From contig JAICXC010000028.1 in NCBI GenBank assembly GCA_025980665.1, forward strand, positions 1 through 47,587: a stretch of 47,587 nucleotides of DNA, read 5' to 3'. Both the position numbers and the translations under genes were made by a program. Below the pieces are notes generated by a model. The model worked only from the letters and a program-made list of their open reading frames with translations, did no database searches and was not told the origin of the DNA. The DNA comes from Bryobacteraceae bacterium. Its GTDB lineage: Bacteria > Acidobacteriota > Terriglobia > Bryobacterales > Bryobacteraceae. Shown here one piece after another: positions 8,205 to 17,888 of the stretch; within the stretch, counting starts at the first letter, position 1; the number at the start of each line of letters is the position of its first letter.

Positions 8205-11200
8205 ATGCATAAACTCGCAGCACTTTGCGTCCGCCGTCCGGTCTTCGCGACCATGCTGATTCTCGCCCTGGTGGTGGTGGGGGGCTTCTCTTACTTTTCA
8301 CTGGGCGTGGATCTGACGCCTAAAGTGGACGTACCCACGGTCTCCGTCACGGTGGTCAATCCCGGGGCCACCGCCGAGGAAATAGAAACTGACATCACCA
8401 AACGCATTGAAGACGCGGTCAATACGATCAGCGATATCGATGACGTACGCTCGACCTCTGTCCAGGGGCTTTCAACCGTGGTGGTCAGTTTCTCGCTGGA
8501 TAAGAACGGCGACGTAGGGGCGCAAGAAATTCGCGATAAGGTCGCGACGACTTTACCGGATCTCCCGGAAACGGCCGAAGCCCCGGTAATTCAGAAGTTC
8601 GATCCGGACGCGACGCCCATCATGCAGCTGGTGGTCTCCGGCTCGCGGCCTCTGCGCGAGGTTACCGAGATCGCGGACAAGCAGGTGAAGCAGCGGCTGG
8701 AGAACGTCAAGGGAGTCGGCGAGATCCGTCTGGTAGGCGGGCTGAAGCGCGAGATACGAGTGTGGGTGGATCCGGAGCGGATGCGGGCCTATGGGCTTTC
8801 GATTACTGACGTGGCCAACGCGCTTCGGCAGCAGAATCTCGAGTTGCCGGCCGGCAGCGTGACGCAGGGCGCCAGCGAGCTTACGGTCCGGACCTTGGGG
8901 CGCCTGGCGGATCCGGCGCAGTTCAATGAAATCGCGGTGGCGACGCGCGGGCCCTATCCCGTGAAGCTGCGAGACATTGGTCATGCCGAAGACAGCCAGG
9001 AAGAGGCAACCACTTCTTCCCGGTTGAACGGCGAACCGTCGGTGACCCTGATTGTTTCGAAGCAATCCGGAACCAATGCGGTGGCTACGGCAGACTTAGT
9101 CAAAGAACGGATGAAGGATCTCCAGCAGACGCTCCCGAAGGACATCCACATCGAGATCGTAAACGATCAGGCGATCTTCATCAAGGCAGCCATCGACGCG
9201 ATCCAGTCCCACCTGATTGAGGGAAGTCTTCTGGCGGCCGCCGTCATTTTCCTATTCCTGGCTAATATCCGGACGACGTTGATAGCAGCCGTGGCCATTC
9301 CAGTCTCCATCATTTCCACGTTCACGCTGATGGCGGCAATGAACTTCACGCTGAACCAGATCAGTATGCTGGCGCTGACGCTGATGGTGGGCATCGTGAT
9401 CGATGACGCCATCATTGTGCTCGAAAACATCTATCGCTTCATCGAAGAAAAGGGCATGAGCCCGATGATGGCCGCGGTGGAAGGCACCAAGGAAATCGGG
9501 ATGGCGGTGATGGCGACCACCTTATCGTTGCTGGCGGTCTTTCTGCCTATCGGCTTCATGGGCGGCATCGTCGGACGCTTCATGGCGTCCTTTGGACTCA
9601 CGGCGTCCTTCGCGATCGCGGTCTCCCTGCTGGTTTCGTTCACCCTGACGCCCATGCTGAGTTCACGTTTTCTGAAGTCTCCCAAAAACGCGGGCGATCA
9701 TAAGCAAGCCTCGAAGGATTCGTGGCTCTTCCGTCTCCTGGATCGTTATTACACGAGGTCGCTTACATGGGCGATGACACATCGCAAGATCATGGTCGCC
9801 ATGTGCGTGCTGGTGATTTTCAGTATCGTGCCGCTGTTTAAAGTGGTGGGGAAAAGTTTCACGCCGGTGGACGACCGCTCCGAATACCTGGTCACGGTCC
9901 GCACGCCGGAAGGAACTTCGCTCGCGGCGACTACCAACGTTATGGAGCGCATCGCCCGCGACATTCGCGGGCTGCCGCATGTGCTCGCCACGCTAACCAC
10001 GGTCGGCGGGGGCACGGATCGCGCCACGAATTCCGGGACGATTTACGTCAAGCTGACTCCGAACGATCAGCGCAAGGAATCGCAGCAGGAAATGATGATC
10101 AAGACGCGCGATGTGTTCAAGAATTATCCGCCCGATCTGCGCACGAGTGTCGGAGTGCAGAGCTGGAGCGGAACCGGCGACGTGCAGTACGCCATCAGCG
10201 GTCCCGATCTTGACAAGCTTTCGCAATATTCGCAGCAATTGCTAGCGCGGCTCAAGACGTTGCCCAATGTGGTGGACGCGGATACATCGCTGGTTTACGG
10301 CAAGCCGGAATTGCGGGTGGAAATCGACCGCCAGCGCGCAGCCGATCTAGGCGTCCGTGTATCGGATATCGCCACGGCATTGAACACCATGATCGCCGGC
10401 CAGGTGGTCTCCAGCTTTCCTTCGGGCGGCGAACAATACGATGTGCGGCTTCGGGCGGCGCAGGAGTTTCGCACGAGTACGAATGCGCTGACGCTGCTGG
10501 CTGTTTCGTCGAGCAAAGCCGGTCCGGTGAGCCTGGATCAGGTGGTTCGCATCAAGCCGGGAACGGCGCCTTCCAACATCGATCGTCTGGACCGGCAGCG
10601 TCAGGTGACCATTAGCTGCAACCTTCTGCCGGGTGGTTCGCAGGCGGATATTTTGGCCAAACTGGATGAGTTCACCAAGGATCTGCATATGGATCCGGGG
10701 TACGCAAGCGTCGGCGTAGGCCAGAGTAAAGAATTGGCCCGAACGGCGTACTACTTCATCGTGGCCGTGTCGCTGACACTCATCTTCATGTACATGGTGC
10801 TGGCGGCGCAATTTGAATCCTTCCTGCATCCTTTCACGATTCTGCTTACACTGCCCTTGGCTGTCCCCTTTGGAATCTTGTCTCTATTGATCGCGGGACA
10901 GACGGTCAACATTTTCTCGGGCCTCGGTCTGCTGCTGCTATTCGGAATCGTGAAGAAAAATGCGATCCTGCAAATCGCGCACACCAACAGTCTGCGTGCA
11001 TCGGGTATGGATCTTTATCCAGCCATTATGCAGGCCAATCGCGATCGCCTTCGGCCGATTCTGATGACCACCATGGCGCTGGTGGCCGGAATGTTGCCGG
11101 TCGTAATCTCGAACAAGGTCGGATCGGCCAGCAACCGGTCGATTGGCGTGCTGGTGGTGGGGGGACAATCGCTGTGCCTGCTGCTGACGCTGCTGGCGGT

Positions 11201-11348
11201 GCCAGTGTTTTATTCCCTGTTTGAGGAAGCCAAACAATCGCGTCTGGCGCGCGCCATGGGCCGAAAAATGGGATTTCTCGGAGAAGTACTGCAACACGCC
11301 GGAGCCGGCGCCCGGGCGGTGATTCAAAGAAAAGGTGGCGAGGCTTAA
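8205..11348 (+). CDS. RND efflux permease (HAE1/AcrB-like)
   Basis: A 1047-residue inner-membrane proton-driven pump with the two-fold RND plan: TM1, a large periplasmic loop, TM2-7, a second loop, TM8-12. The proton-relay residues are present as GIVIDDAIIVLENI in TM4 (Asp400, Asp401) and GIVKKNAILQ in TM10 (Lys917 or Lys918). The start RRPVFATMLILALVVVGG is typical of HAE1 pumps. The stop overlaps the TolC start (TAATG). With adaptor and TolC encoded alongside, a complete tripartite pump is made from one operon. Export of hydrophobic toxins or antibiotics is likely, but the substrate is unknown. Confidence 0.95.
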   Translation: MHKLAALCVRRPVFATMLILALVVVGGFSYFSLGVDLTPKVDVPTVSVTVVNPGATAEEIETDITKRIEDAVNTISDIDDVRSTSVQGLSTVVVSFSLDKNGDVGAQEIRDKVATTLPDLPETAEAPVIQKFDPDATPIMQLVVSGSRPLREVTEIADKQVKQRLENVKGVGEIRLVGGLKREIRVWVDPERMRAYGLSITDVANALRQQNLELPAGSVTQGASELTVRTLGRLADPAQFNEIAVATRGPYPVKLRDIGHAEDSQEEATTSSRLNGEPSVTLIVSKQSGTNAVATADLVKERMKDLQQTLPKDIHIEIVNDQAIFIKAAIDAIQSHLIEGSLLAAAVIFLFLANIRTTLIAAVAIPVSIISTFTLMAAMNFTLNQISMLALTLMVGIVIDDAIIVLENIYRFIEEKGMSPMMAAVEGTKEIGMAVMATTLSLLAVFLPIGFMGGIVGRFMASFGLTASFAIAVSLLVSFTLTPMLSSRFLKSPKNAGDHKQASKDSWLFRLLDRYYTRSLTWAMTHRKIMVAMCVLVIFSIVPLFKVVGKSFTPVDDRSEYLVTVRTPEGTSLAATTNVMERIARDIRGLPHVLATLTTVGGGTDRATNSGTIYVKLTPNDQRKESQQEMMIKTRDVFKNYPPDLRTSVGVQSWSGTGDVQYAISGPDLDKLSQYSQQLLARLKTLPNVVDADTSLVYGKPELRVEIDRQRAADLGVRVSDIATALNTMIAGQVVSSFPSGGEQYDVRLRAAQEFRTSTNALTLLAVSSSKAGPVSLDQVVRIKPGTAPSNIDRLDRQRQVTISCNLLPGGSQADILAKLDEFTKDLHMDPGYASVGVGQSKELARTAYYFIVAVSLTLIFMYMVLAAQFESFLHPFTILLTLPLAVPFGILSLLIAGQTVNIFSGLGLLLLFGIVKKNAILQIAHTNSLRASGMDLYPAIMQANRDRLRPILMTTMALVAGMLPVVISNKVGSASNRSIGVLVVGGQSLCLLLTLLAVPVFYSLFEEAKQSRLARAMGRKMGFLGEVLQHAGAGARAVIQRKGGEA

Positions 11349-13072
11349 TGCGCGGGCAGTTACTGTGTCTCTGGTCTTTGACAACTCTCATCGCTTTCGG
11401 ACAACAGCAGGGTGCGCAGCCGCCGCAGGCTGACGCCGATCAGGCGGTCACGCGCGTTCCTCCGGTCCGGCCGTTCGTGCTGCGGCCTCGCATCGGCGTT
11501 ATTACCGACAAAGAGCTCACGCTACAGGACGCACTGGCGATGGCGCTGGCCAATAACAAGGATATTGACGGGTCGCGCATCGATCGCGATAAAGCCATCA
11601 ATAGCGTCTCGGGCGCTAAGGGCTATTTCGACCCCAGGGTCGGCGGCACGACGTCCTATCAAAAGAATGTCACGCCAGTAGCTTCGTCGTTGGGCGGATC
11701 GACCACCGGCAGCGTGATCAATCGCAACGCAATCGCCGACCCGACATTCTCGGGGAGCCTCCCGTGGCTGGGCACCAACTACCAACTGGATTTTTCATCG
11801 TCGCGGACGGCCACGAATAACACCTTCGCCCAGCTCAATCCGCAATATCCGACATCGCTGAATTTCTCGATTACGCAGCCGCTGTGGCGCAACCTGCGCT
11901 ATGACGATAATCGCCATCGCCTGGAAGCCGCCAAGAAAAACGTGTCGCTTACGGACGAACAGTTTCGCCAGAGGGTGATGCAAATCGTCACGCAAACCGA
12001 GCAGGCGTATTGGGATCTGGCGTTCGCCTATGGAAACCTGGAAGTGCAACTCGAAGCGGTCAGACTAGGCCGCGACCAGGACGAAAGCAATCGCCGGCAG
12101 CAGGAACAAGGATTGCTCGCACCCATCGACGTTGTGGCCGCGCAGCGCCAGCTTGCGACCTTCGAGGAGAACGCGTACAGCGCCCAGGAGGCGTTGACCG
12201 CTGCCGAGAACGCTTTGAAGACACTGATCCTTCCGGATCGAACCGACCCGATTTGGTCCAGCGCGCTGATTCCGATCACGCCGGTCAACGTGTCGCCGCC
12301 GATAACGCCTTTGCAGGACGCTGTCAGAGAAGGGCTGGATAAGCGACCCGAGCTCGCGCAGGTGCAAATCTCGCGCGAGATCAACGAGACGGACAACCGC
12401 TTCTATCGCGAACAGACCAAGCCGCAAGTGGATCTGGTCGCCACGCACACGAATGCCGGACTGGCCGGAATCCAGCTCCCGCTCGGTCCGAATCCGTTCA
12501 CAGCCGGCTTGGGCGCCATCACGGATCAAATCAACCAATTGTCGTTGTTGGCGGGACTGCAACCGCTGCAGACAACCGGCGGCGGAACCACCGTCGGCCT
12601 GCCGCCGCAGTTGGTGGGAAGCTACGGACAATCGCTTACCGGGATTTTCAATAACAGCTATCCGACCACGCTGGTCCAGTTACGGATCTCACTGCCCCTT
12701 CGCAATCGCACCGCCGAGGCCAACCTGAACAACTCGCTGGCCGAGACGCGGCGAATCCGCAACCAGCGCCTGCAAACGGAGCAAACCATTGAGGCCAGCG
12801 TTCGCAACGCCATGCAATCGGTAGATTCGGCGAAAGCGCGGCTGGAATCGTCGCGCGTGGCCCGCGAATCGGCCGAAGAGCAGTATCAAAGCGAGCAGCG
12901 CCAGTTCCGCGCAGGCACTTCCACTTTGTTCCTGGTCCAACAGCGGCAGACCGACATGATCACAGCGCGCAGCCAGGGGCGGCGGGCGGAAGCCGATCTG
13001 GGCAAAGCCATCGCGACCTTCGAACTAGCCACAGGAACCATCCTCGATACCAACAACATCCGGCTTCGCTAA
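11348..13072 (+). CDS. TolC-family outer-membrane efflux protein
   Basis: A 574-residue outer-membrane channel. The signal peptide ends near FGQQQGAQ. Two structural repeats follow, each beginning with the usual LxEAL-like tract (LTLQDALAMALANNKDIDGSR near residue 60), with long Gln/Glu/Ala-rich helices such as EQTIEASVRNAMQSVDSAKARLESSR near the end. It is longer than E. coli TolC, with an insertion of mixed Gly/Gln/Thr composition near residues 360-440 (NTIAGIQLPLGPNP-like region and TTGGGTTVGLPPQ). The ATG overlaps the permease stop by one base. It completes the tripartite pump. Confidence 0.92.
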   Translation: MRGQLLCLWSLTTLIAFGQQQGAQPPQADADQAVTRVPPVRPFVLRPRIGVITDKELTLQDALAMALANNKDIDGSRIDRDKAINSVSGAKGYFDPRVGGTTSYQKNVTPVASSLGGSTTGSVINRNAIADPTFSGSLPWLGTNYQLDFSSSRTATNNTFAQLNPQYPTSLNFSITQPLWRNLRYDDNRHRLEAAKKNVSLTDEQFRQRVMQIVTQTEQAYWDLAFAYGNLEVQLEAVRLGRDQDESNRRQQEQGLLAPIDVVAAQRQLATFEENAYSAQEALTAAENALKTLILPDRTDPIWSSALIPITPVNVSPPITPLQDAVREGLDKRPELAQVQISREINETDNRFYREQTKPQVDLVATHTNAGLAGIQLPLGPNPFTAGLGAITDQINQLSLLAGLQPLQTTGGGTTVGLPPQLVGSYGQSLTGIFNNSYPTTLVQLRISLPLRNRTAEANLNNSLAETRRIRNQRLQTEQTIEASVRNAMQSVDSAKARLESSRVARESAEEQYQSEQRQFRAGTSTLFLVQQRQTDMITARSQGRRAEADLGKAIATFELATGTILDTNNIRLR

Positions 13073-13081
13073 ACTTTAAAC

Positions 13082-14329
13082 GTGCGGCTGGCATTTGTTT
13101 TGGCGCTTTTGGGAGTGATGTCCGGCACAGCCACGATGGCGGCCGGTATAACGCCCCAGGAGTATCGGCAACGCCGAGCCGAACTGCGCAAGTCGCTGGA
13201 CGGCGTGATGATTCTGTTCGGAGCCGAGGAGCCCGACGATCTGCACACCAGCTTCTTCCAGGAATCGAATTTCCTATATCTTTCGGGCTGGCGCGAGCCC
13301 GGCGCCGTGATGCTGCTTACACAGCAGACCGAGATCCTGTTTATGCCCTATCGCGATCTGCGCATGGAATTGTACACGGGGCGCAAGCTAGGGCCGGATG
13401 ATCCGGATGCCCCGAAGCTGTCGGGATTCGATCGGGTGATGCCGAAGTCGGCGCTGGAATCGGCATTTCTCAAGGTGCTTGAAACCGCGCCGCGGGTTTA
13501 TCTGATTCCCGGTGACCTGCGTGGACAAAAGCTAAAATCGCTAGCGGTGTTCCACGACGAAGCGGATGCGGCGCAAGCGATCGCGCGCCTGCGCATGGTG
13601 AAGTCGTCCGCAGAGATCGAGCTGATCGCGAAATCGACCGACGCCACCGTGGCAGCGCATTTGGCGGGATGGAAGAAGACTCGTCCGGGCGTCTGGGAAT
13701 ACGAGATCGCCGCGACAATGACGAATGTATATTTCGAGCGCGGCTGCGAGCGGAACGCCTATGCGCCCATTGTAGGCAGTGGACCGAATAGCGTGATCCT
13801 GCATTACGCAGCTAACCATCGCCGGCTGGATTCGGGCGAAACCGTGGTGGCTGACGTGGGCGCGGAATGCTCGGATTACGCCACGGATGTTACGCGCACG
13901 GTTCCAGCAGGGGGCAAATTTACTCCGCGGCAGCGTGAGCTGTATGACATCGTGCTGGGTGCGCAGAAAGCCGCGATCGCTGCGATCAGGCCGGGCGTGC
14001 GCCTCCGCGCCGACGGAGCTTCGTTGCATCAGATCGCCTACGACTACATCAACAGCCACGGCCACGACTTGCACGGCCAGCCTCTGGGCAAGTATTTCGT
14101 TCACGGTTTGGGGCACTACGTCGGCCTGGAGGTTCACGATCCGGGCGATCCGGCCGCTCCACTCAAAACCGGCACCGTCATCACCATCGAACCTGGTATC
14201 TATATTCCTGAAGAGAATATAGGCATCCGCATCGAGGATATCGTGGTGGTTACAGAGACTGGATGCAAGGTTCTGAGCGCCGCGTTGCCGCGTGAAATCG
14301 GGGATATCGAGAAGCTCGTTGGCAAATAG
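13082..14329 (+). CDS. Secreted M24B (aminopeptidase P-like) metallopeptidase
   Basis: A 415-residue Xaa-Pro aminopeptidase-like enzyme. A cleavable signal peptide (VLALLGVMSGTATMAAG) indicates the periplasm, unlike cytoplasmic PepP. Residues 25-175 form the N-terminal creatinase-like domain (LYLSGWREPGAVMLL). The pita-bread catalytic domain has all five metal ligands: Asp258, Asp269, His345, Glu370 and Glu385, in VADVGAE, ATDVTRT, HGLGHYVGL, ITIEPGIY and IRIEDI. It likely removes N-terminal residues preceding proline from peptides. It begins with GTG 9 bases after the TolC gene, so it may be cotranscribed with the pump, and its 3' end overlaps the kinase gene by 38 bases. Confidence 0.9.
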   Translation: MRLAFVLALLGVMSGTATMAAGITPQEYRQRRAELRKSLDGVMILFGAEEPDDLHTSFFQESNFLYLSGWREPGAVMLLTQQTEILFMPYRDLRMELYTGRKLGPDDPDAPKLSGFDRVMPKSALESAFLKVLETAPRVYLIPGDLRGQKLKSLAVFHDEADAAQAIARLRMVKSSAEIELIAKSTDATVAAHLAGWKKTRPGVWEYEIAATMTNVYFERGCERNAYAPIVGSGPNSVILHYAANHRRLDSGETVVADVGAECSDYATDVTRTVPAGGKFTPRQRELYDIVLGAQKAAIAAIRPGVRLRADGASLHQIAYDYINSHGHDLHGQPLGKYFVHGLGHYVGLEVHDPGDPAAPLKTGTVITIEPGIYIPEENIGIRIEDIVVVTETGCKVLSAALPREIGDIEKLVGK

Positions 14330-16178
14330 ACTTCAGGTTGCTGGATACGTGGGCGTGCTCGCCGTATCGTGGTCGGTGGGCATATTGGTTGGGTGGACTC
14401 CTATTGCGAATCGGATCGACAACTACACCTACGACCTGATGGACTCTTATACACGGGGATTTGGAAATCCCTCGCTGCAGGTGCCGACTGAGTCGGTGAT
14501 CGTCGGCATTGATGAAGAAACCCTGCGGGCAAAAGGCGGAATGCGCAACATCCGGCCTATTCTGGCCGACGTGCTCGACCAGATAAACACCGCCTCACCA
14601 CGCGTGGTTGCGCTGGACGTGATTCTGGCCGATGACGTGGATCCTGTCGAAGACGCCCGCCTGGAGGCCGCGTTGCGAGCCACACGCAACCTTGTCCTTG
14701 GTAGCCAGATCGCCGAAGGGAAATGGGAGGACCCAGCCTCACGATTCAAACCGCTCGCTCTCGCTTTGGGGCACGTTCATACCGAACGAGACCACGCGGA
14801 CGGCGTCAGCCGCCAGATTGAGCTTGCGCGAGTCGCAGGCGGACAACGCCGATGGGCACTCGCCCTGGAAGCGTTTCGCCTCGCACGCCGGGCAGAGATT
14901 GTTGAGTCTCCAGGCGACCTTCAAATCGGAAGTACGGTGATTCTTCCGGCCCAACAGGGTCCTGAGTATCCGATGCTGATTCGCTACCTGCCTCCTCGCT
15001 GGATTCCAACTATTTCTCCCCTTCAGATTGTCCAGCAGCGGGATCTGATACGAGACAAAACCGTTTTTCTAGGGATCACTGCGCTTTCAGCGGCGCACGA
15101 CCGGCTGGTGAGCCCTTCCGGAAATGACGTCTCTGGTGTGGAAGTCCATGCCCAGGCTTTCGAAACGATGGCCAAGGACCATTTTCTGACACGCACCGCG
15201 CAAAGTACCGTACTCTTGGTCTGTCTCACGCTGGCGGTGGCTGCGGCTCTGATCTTTGGCTTCCTTTCTGGCTGGTACGCATATGTGGCGGCTGCGATCC
15301 TGCTGGGCCTGACGATGTGGATGCCCGTACAATTCTTTCGTCACGATAGCGTGTTTCCCTACTTTGCGCCGCTTGCCGTCGCCTGGTTGAGCTCGGCGGG
15401 AGCAGCAAGTTACCAGCACTTCGTGGTGCGCCGTCAACTACACAAATCCGAATCCGAAAAGTCGCGCTACCAGCAGGCGATTCATTGGGCAGCGCACGAA
15501 ATGCGCACGCCGCTCACGGCGATTCAGGGATCGAGCGAGCTGATGACCCGCTACAATCTCCCCGACGCAAAGCGCGGCGAATTAACCGAGATGATCAATT
15601 CGGAATCGAAACGGCTGGCGCGTATCATCTCAACCTTCCTGGACGTCGAACGGCTAGCCGATGGGCAGATGGAGCTGAAGCAGGAGCCGCTGGCCGTGGC
15701 GGAACTCGTTAATACCTGCATGGGGAGAGCGCGGCCGCTGGCCGAACGCAAGCACATCGCGATGTCCCTCGACAGCGCTGTCGAAGGCACGCTTTTGGGG
15801 GATCGCGAACTGCTCGAGTATGCGCTTTACAACCTGCTCACCAACGCCGTAAAGTATTCGCCGGCTGATACCGAAATTCACGTATATTCCGCGTTGCGCG
15901 ACGGCGATTTGCGCTTGTCGGTAGTGGATCAGGGAATCGGCATGGATGCCAAGGAGATCAAGAGCATTTTTCAGAAATTCTATCGGACCAAGCGGGCCGA
16001 GGCTTCCGGTGAAACTGGGACAGGCATCGGGCTTTCGATCGTAGAGCAAATCGTTTTTCGGCACGGAGGCCGAATTGAGGTCACCAGCACTCCCGGCGAA
16101 GGTTCGTGTTTTACCATGATTATGAAGACACACGCGAGCGCTCCAACCAATGCCGAAACTGCTGATCGTCGAAGATGA
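14292..16178 (+). CDS. CHASE2-domain sensor histidine kinase
   Basis: A 628-residue membrane kinase. TM1 spans about residues 17-35. The periplasmic CHASE2 domain spans 40-300 (DNYTYDLMDSY, VGIDEETLRAKGG, VVALDVILADDVDP). Three helices follow at about 304-370. HisKA contains HEMRTPLTA with phospho-acceptor His402. The ATPase domain has the N box NLLTNAVKYSP (Asn518), G1 DQGIG (546-550) and G2 GTGIGLSIV (576-584). GTG at 14292 lies inside the peptidase gene; a TTG near 14318 is an alternative start. The gene overlaps the response regulator by 29 bases, so the two are almost certainly a cognate pair. The CHASE2 ligand is unknown. Confidence 0.92.
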   Translation: MKSGISRSSLANRLQVAGYVGVLAVSWSVGILVGWTPIANRIDNYTYDLMDSYTRGFGNPSLQVPTESVIVGIDEETLRAKGGMRNIRPILADVLDQINTASPRVVALDVILADDVDPVEDARLEAALRATRNLVLGSQIAEGKWEDPASRFKPLALALGHVHTERDHADGVSRQIELARVAGGQRRWALALEAFRLARRAEIVESPGDLQIGSTVILPAQQGPEYPMLIRYLPPRWIPTISPLQIVQQRDLIRDKTVFLGITALSAAHDRLVSPSGNDVSGVEVHAQAFETMAKDHFLTRTAQSTVLLVCLTLAVAAALIFGFLSGWYAYVAAAILLGLTMWMPVQFFRHDSVFPYFAPLAVAWLSSAGAASYQHFVVRRQLHKSESEKSRYQQAIHWAAHEMRTPLTAIQGSSELMTRYNLPDAKRGELTEMINSESKRLARIISTFLDVERLADGQMELKQEPLAVAELVNTCMGRARPLAERKHIAMSLDSAVEGTLLGDRELLEYALYNLLTNAVKYSPADTEIHVYSALRDGDLRLSVVDQGIGMDAKEIKSIFQKFYRTKRAEASGETGTGIGLSIVEQIVFRHGGRIEVTSTPGEGSCFTMIMKTHASAPTNAETADRRR

Positions 16179-17466
16179 CCAGTCCGTACGGACCACCATG
16201 GTCACGTGCCTGGAACTGGAGGGCTACGCCGTCGAAGCCGTATCTTCCACGCGCGAGGCACTGGATCGCCTGGAAAAGCAAAGTTATCCTATTGTAATTT
16301 CCGATATTTACCTGGACGAGCGTACTGGTCTCGATGTAATGCGCACAGCGCGCCGCACGAACCCAGACTGCCTGGTAATCCTGATGACTGGCCGCGGCAG
16401 CATGGAAACGGTGATGGCGGCCACTGCGGGCGGGGCTTTCGAATACTTAGCCAAGCCCTTCGAGATGGCGCAGATGGTGGACACGATCCGCCGCGCCGAG
16501 AAGTCCTTAGGTGAGCCGGACGACGATGAAGCGGCTTCGATCGACGATCTCCCCGATACGGAAATGATCGGCAGTTCGCCGCGCATGATCGAGATTTATA
16601 AGACGCTTTCCAAGGTTGCACCGACGGATGCGACGATTCTGATCGAAGGCGAAACCGGGACCGGCAAGGAACTCATCGCACGCATGATCCACGCCAACAG
16701 TAAGCGGACGCAACAGCCGTTCGTGCCCGTGGATTGCGGCGCGATCGCGCCCTCCTTGCTGGAAAGCGAGCTCTTTGGAACGCTTAAGGGTGCCTATACC
16801 GGTGCGGATCGCGACCGGATGGGCGTATTCGAAGCGGCGCATAGTGGGACCGTATTTCTTGACGAGATCGGCGATATTGATCTCGGATTTCAGTTAAAAC
16901 TGCTGCGATTTCTCCAGGAACGGGAAATTCGTCCGCTGGGCTCGTCGCGCGCGAAAAAAGTCGACGTACGTGTGATCGCAGCGACTAATAAGGATGTTCA
17001 GAAGCTGGCGGATGAAGGCAAGTTTCGCGAGGACCTGTGGTACCGGCTCAATGTGGTGCGCCTGACCGTGCCGCCCCTGTGCGAACGGGCCAGCGACATC
17101 CCTCTGTTGGTCCACTATTTTCTGAAGCGCTATAACGAGCGCTACAAGCTCGATACCAAGCTGACGGACTCCGGCGTCAAAGCGATGGAGGAATATAGCT
17201 GGCCAGGCAACATCCGACAGTTGCAGCACATGATGGAGCGGCTGACGATCCTTGCGCCGGGCAGTCGGATTGACGATGGCGCCGTTCGCCAATCGATCGA
17301 CCAGATGGATTCCCGCGACCATGCCAGTGACAGCCTTGCCGATACCGAGGCGGAGCAGATCCGCCGCGTGATGGCGGCGACCAATGGCAACAAGAGCCGC
17401 GCGGCAAAGGTGTTGGGGATCGAGCGCAAGACGCTGTATCGCAAACTCGAGCGGATGGGGCTTTGA
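16150..17466 (+). CDS. NtrC-family sigma-54-dependent response regulator
   Basis: A 438-residue three-domain activator. The receiver domain (1-115) has acidic pocket VEDD, phospho-acceptor Asp52 (VISDIYL) and Lys102 (AKPF). The AAA+ domain (about 138-370) has Walker A GETGTGKE (167-174), Walker B VFLDEIGD and the sigma-54 contact loop GAYTGA (214-219), where most relatives have GAFTGA. The C-terminal Fis-type helix-turn-helix is [22 protein letters not shown]. It should be phosphorylated by the CHASE2 kinase and drive ATP-dependent opening of sigma-54 promoters. I did not find a convincing -24/-12 promoter nearby, so its targets may lie elsewhere. Confidence 0.95.
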   Translation: MPKLLIVEDDQSVRTTMVTCLELEGYAVEAVSSTREALDRLEKQSYPIVISDIYLDERTGLDVMRTARRTNPDCLVILMTGRGSMETVMAATAGGAFEYLAKPFEMAQMVDTIRRAEKSLGEPDDDEAASIDDLPDTEMIGSSPRMIEIYKTLSKVAPTDATILIEGETGTGKELIARMIHANSKRTQQPFVPVDCGAIAPSLLESELFGTLKGAYTGADRDRMGVFEAAHSGTVFLDEIGDIDLGFQLKLLRFLQEREIRPLGSSRAKKVDVRVIAATNKDVQKLADEGKFREDLWYRLNVVRLTVPPLCERASDIPLLVHYFLKRYNERYKLDTKLTDSGVKAMEEYSWPGNIRQLQHMMERLTILAPGSRIDDGAVRQSIDQMDSRDHASDSLADTEAEQIRRVMAATNGNKSRAAKVLGIERKTLYRKLERMGL

Positions 17467-17645
17467 CTCCGCTATGCTTGCGCCAGATGTGCGGCACCTG
17501 TTGCCGTCAGATTGGGGATTTCGAGAGCACTAGAACCTGATGGGTCCCGCGTCACATTCATCTGTGCCCCATGTGCTCTGTTCTTCGATTCACACCGAGA
17601 CGCAGCGTCGATCACATAGTTTTGTAACTGAATCTTGACTCGAAT
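17467..17645. other. Gene-free stretch after the response regulator
   Basis: About 180 bases with no frame that looks coding. It holds the bipartite inverted repeat at 17524-17579 and is otherwise featureless to my eye. Together with the adjoining toxin-antitoxin relic it makes the longest stretch in the window (about 420 bases) without an intact gene. Confidence 0.5.
17524..17579. repeat. Bipartite 12-bp inverted repeat (possible terminator or RNA hairpin)
   Basis: AGAGCAC (17524-17530) pairs with GTGCTCT (17573-17579), and ATGGG (17540-17544) pairs with CCCAT (17568-17572). The right arms are contiguous, so the fold is a 12-bp stem with a 9-base bulge on the left side and a 23-base loop. 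It starts 58 bases after the response-regulator stop. No T-run follows. It could slow or end transcription or be a structured 3' end. Confidence 0.35.
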
Positions 17646-17870
17646 TTAGCTCGCGAGCTTCTTCAAGAGGTGCTTCGCAAGGAACTCATTCACTTCCCGG
17701 TGTCTTGGAATGGCATGCGATATTCCGGTCTTCTGATTGCGGTACCAATCGTGATCCCGCCGTGCCGAACCAGAACACATCCGTCCTCGAGTAAGGTAGT
17801 CGGGAAACTCTTCGAAGTAGCCAAGCCACATCCCTCGGTCTTGCCAGTGGATGTAGCGAGCGGTGTTCAC
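17646..17870 (-). pseudogene. Relic of a HicB-HicA toxin-antitoxin pair
   Basis: The reverse frame from GTG 17870 encodes 74 residues that join parts of two proteins. Residues 1-25 look like the start of a HicB antitoxin (YIHWQD, MWLGYFEEFPDY). The last 38 look like the end of a HicA mRNA-interferase toxin (HDWYRN, IPRHREVNEFLAKH). Between them, the frame shifted by one base reads LLEDGCVLVRHGG, the middle of HicA. This implies a deletion from inside hicB to inside hicA, with the junction near 17793-17797. It also implies a one-base loss near 17756-17759 that happens to keep the chimera open. The catalytic His region of HicA is only partly kept and most of the antitoxin is gone, so neither part should work. 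The family match is from memory of motifs. Confidence 0.75.
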
Positions 17871-17888
17871 GCCCTCAGTTTACCGAAT

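Noticed and set aside
17600..17645. A possible small RNA or tRNA in the gene-free stretch
   Set aside because: No cloverleaf, no T-loop consensus and no promoter-terminator pair could be found by eye.
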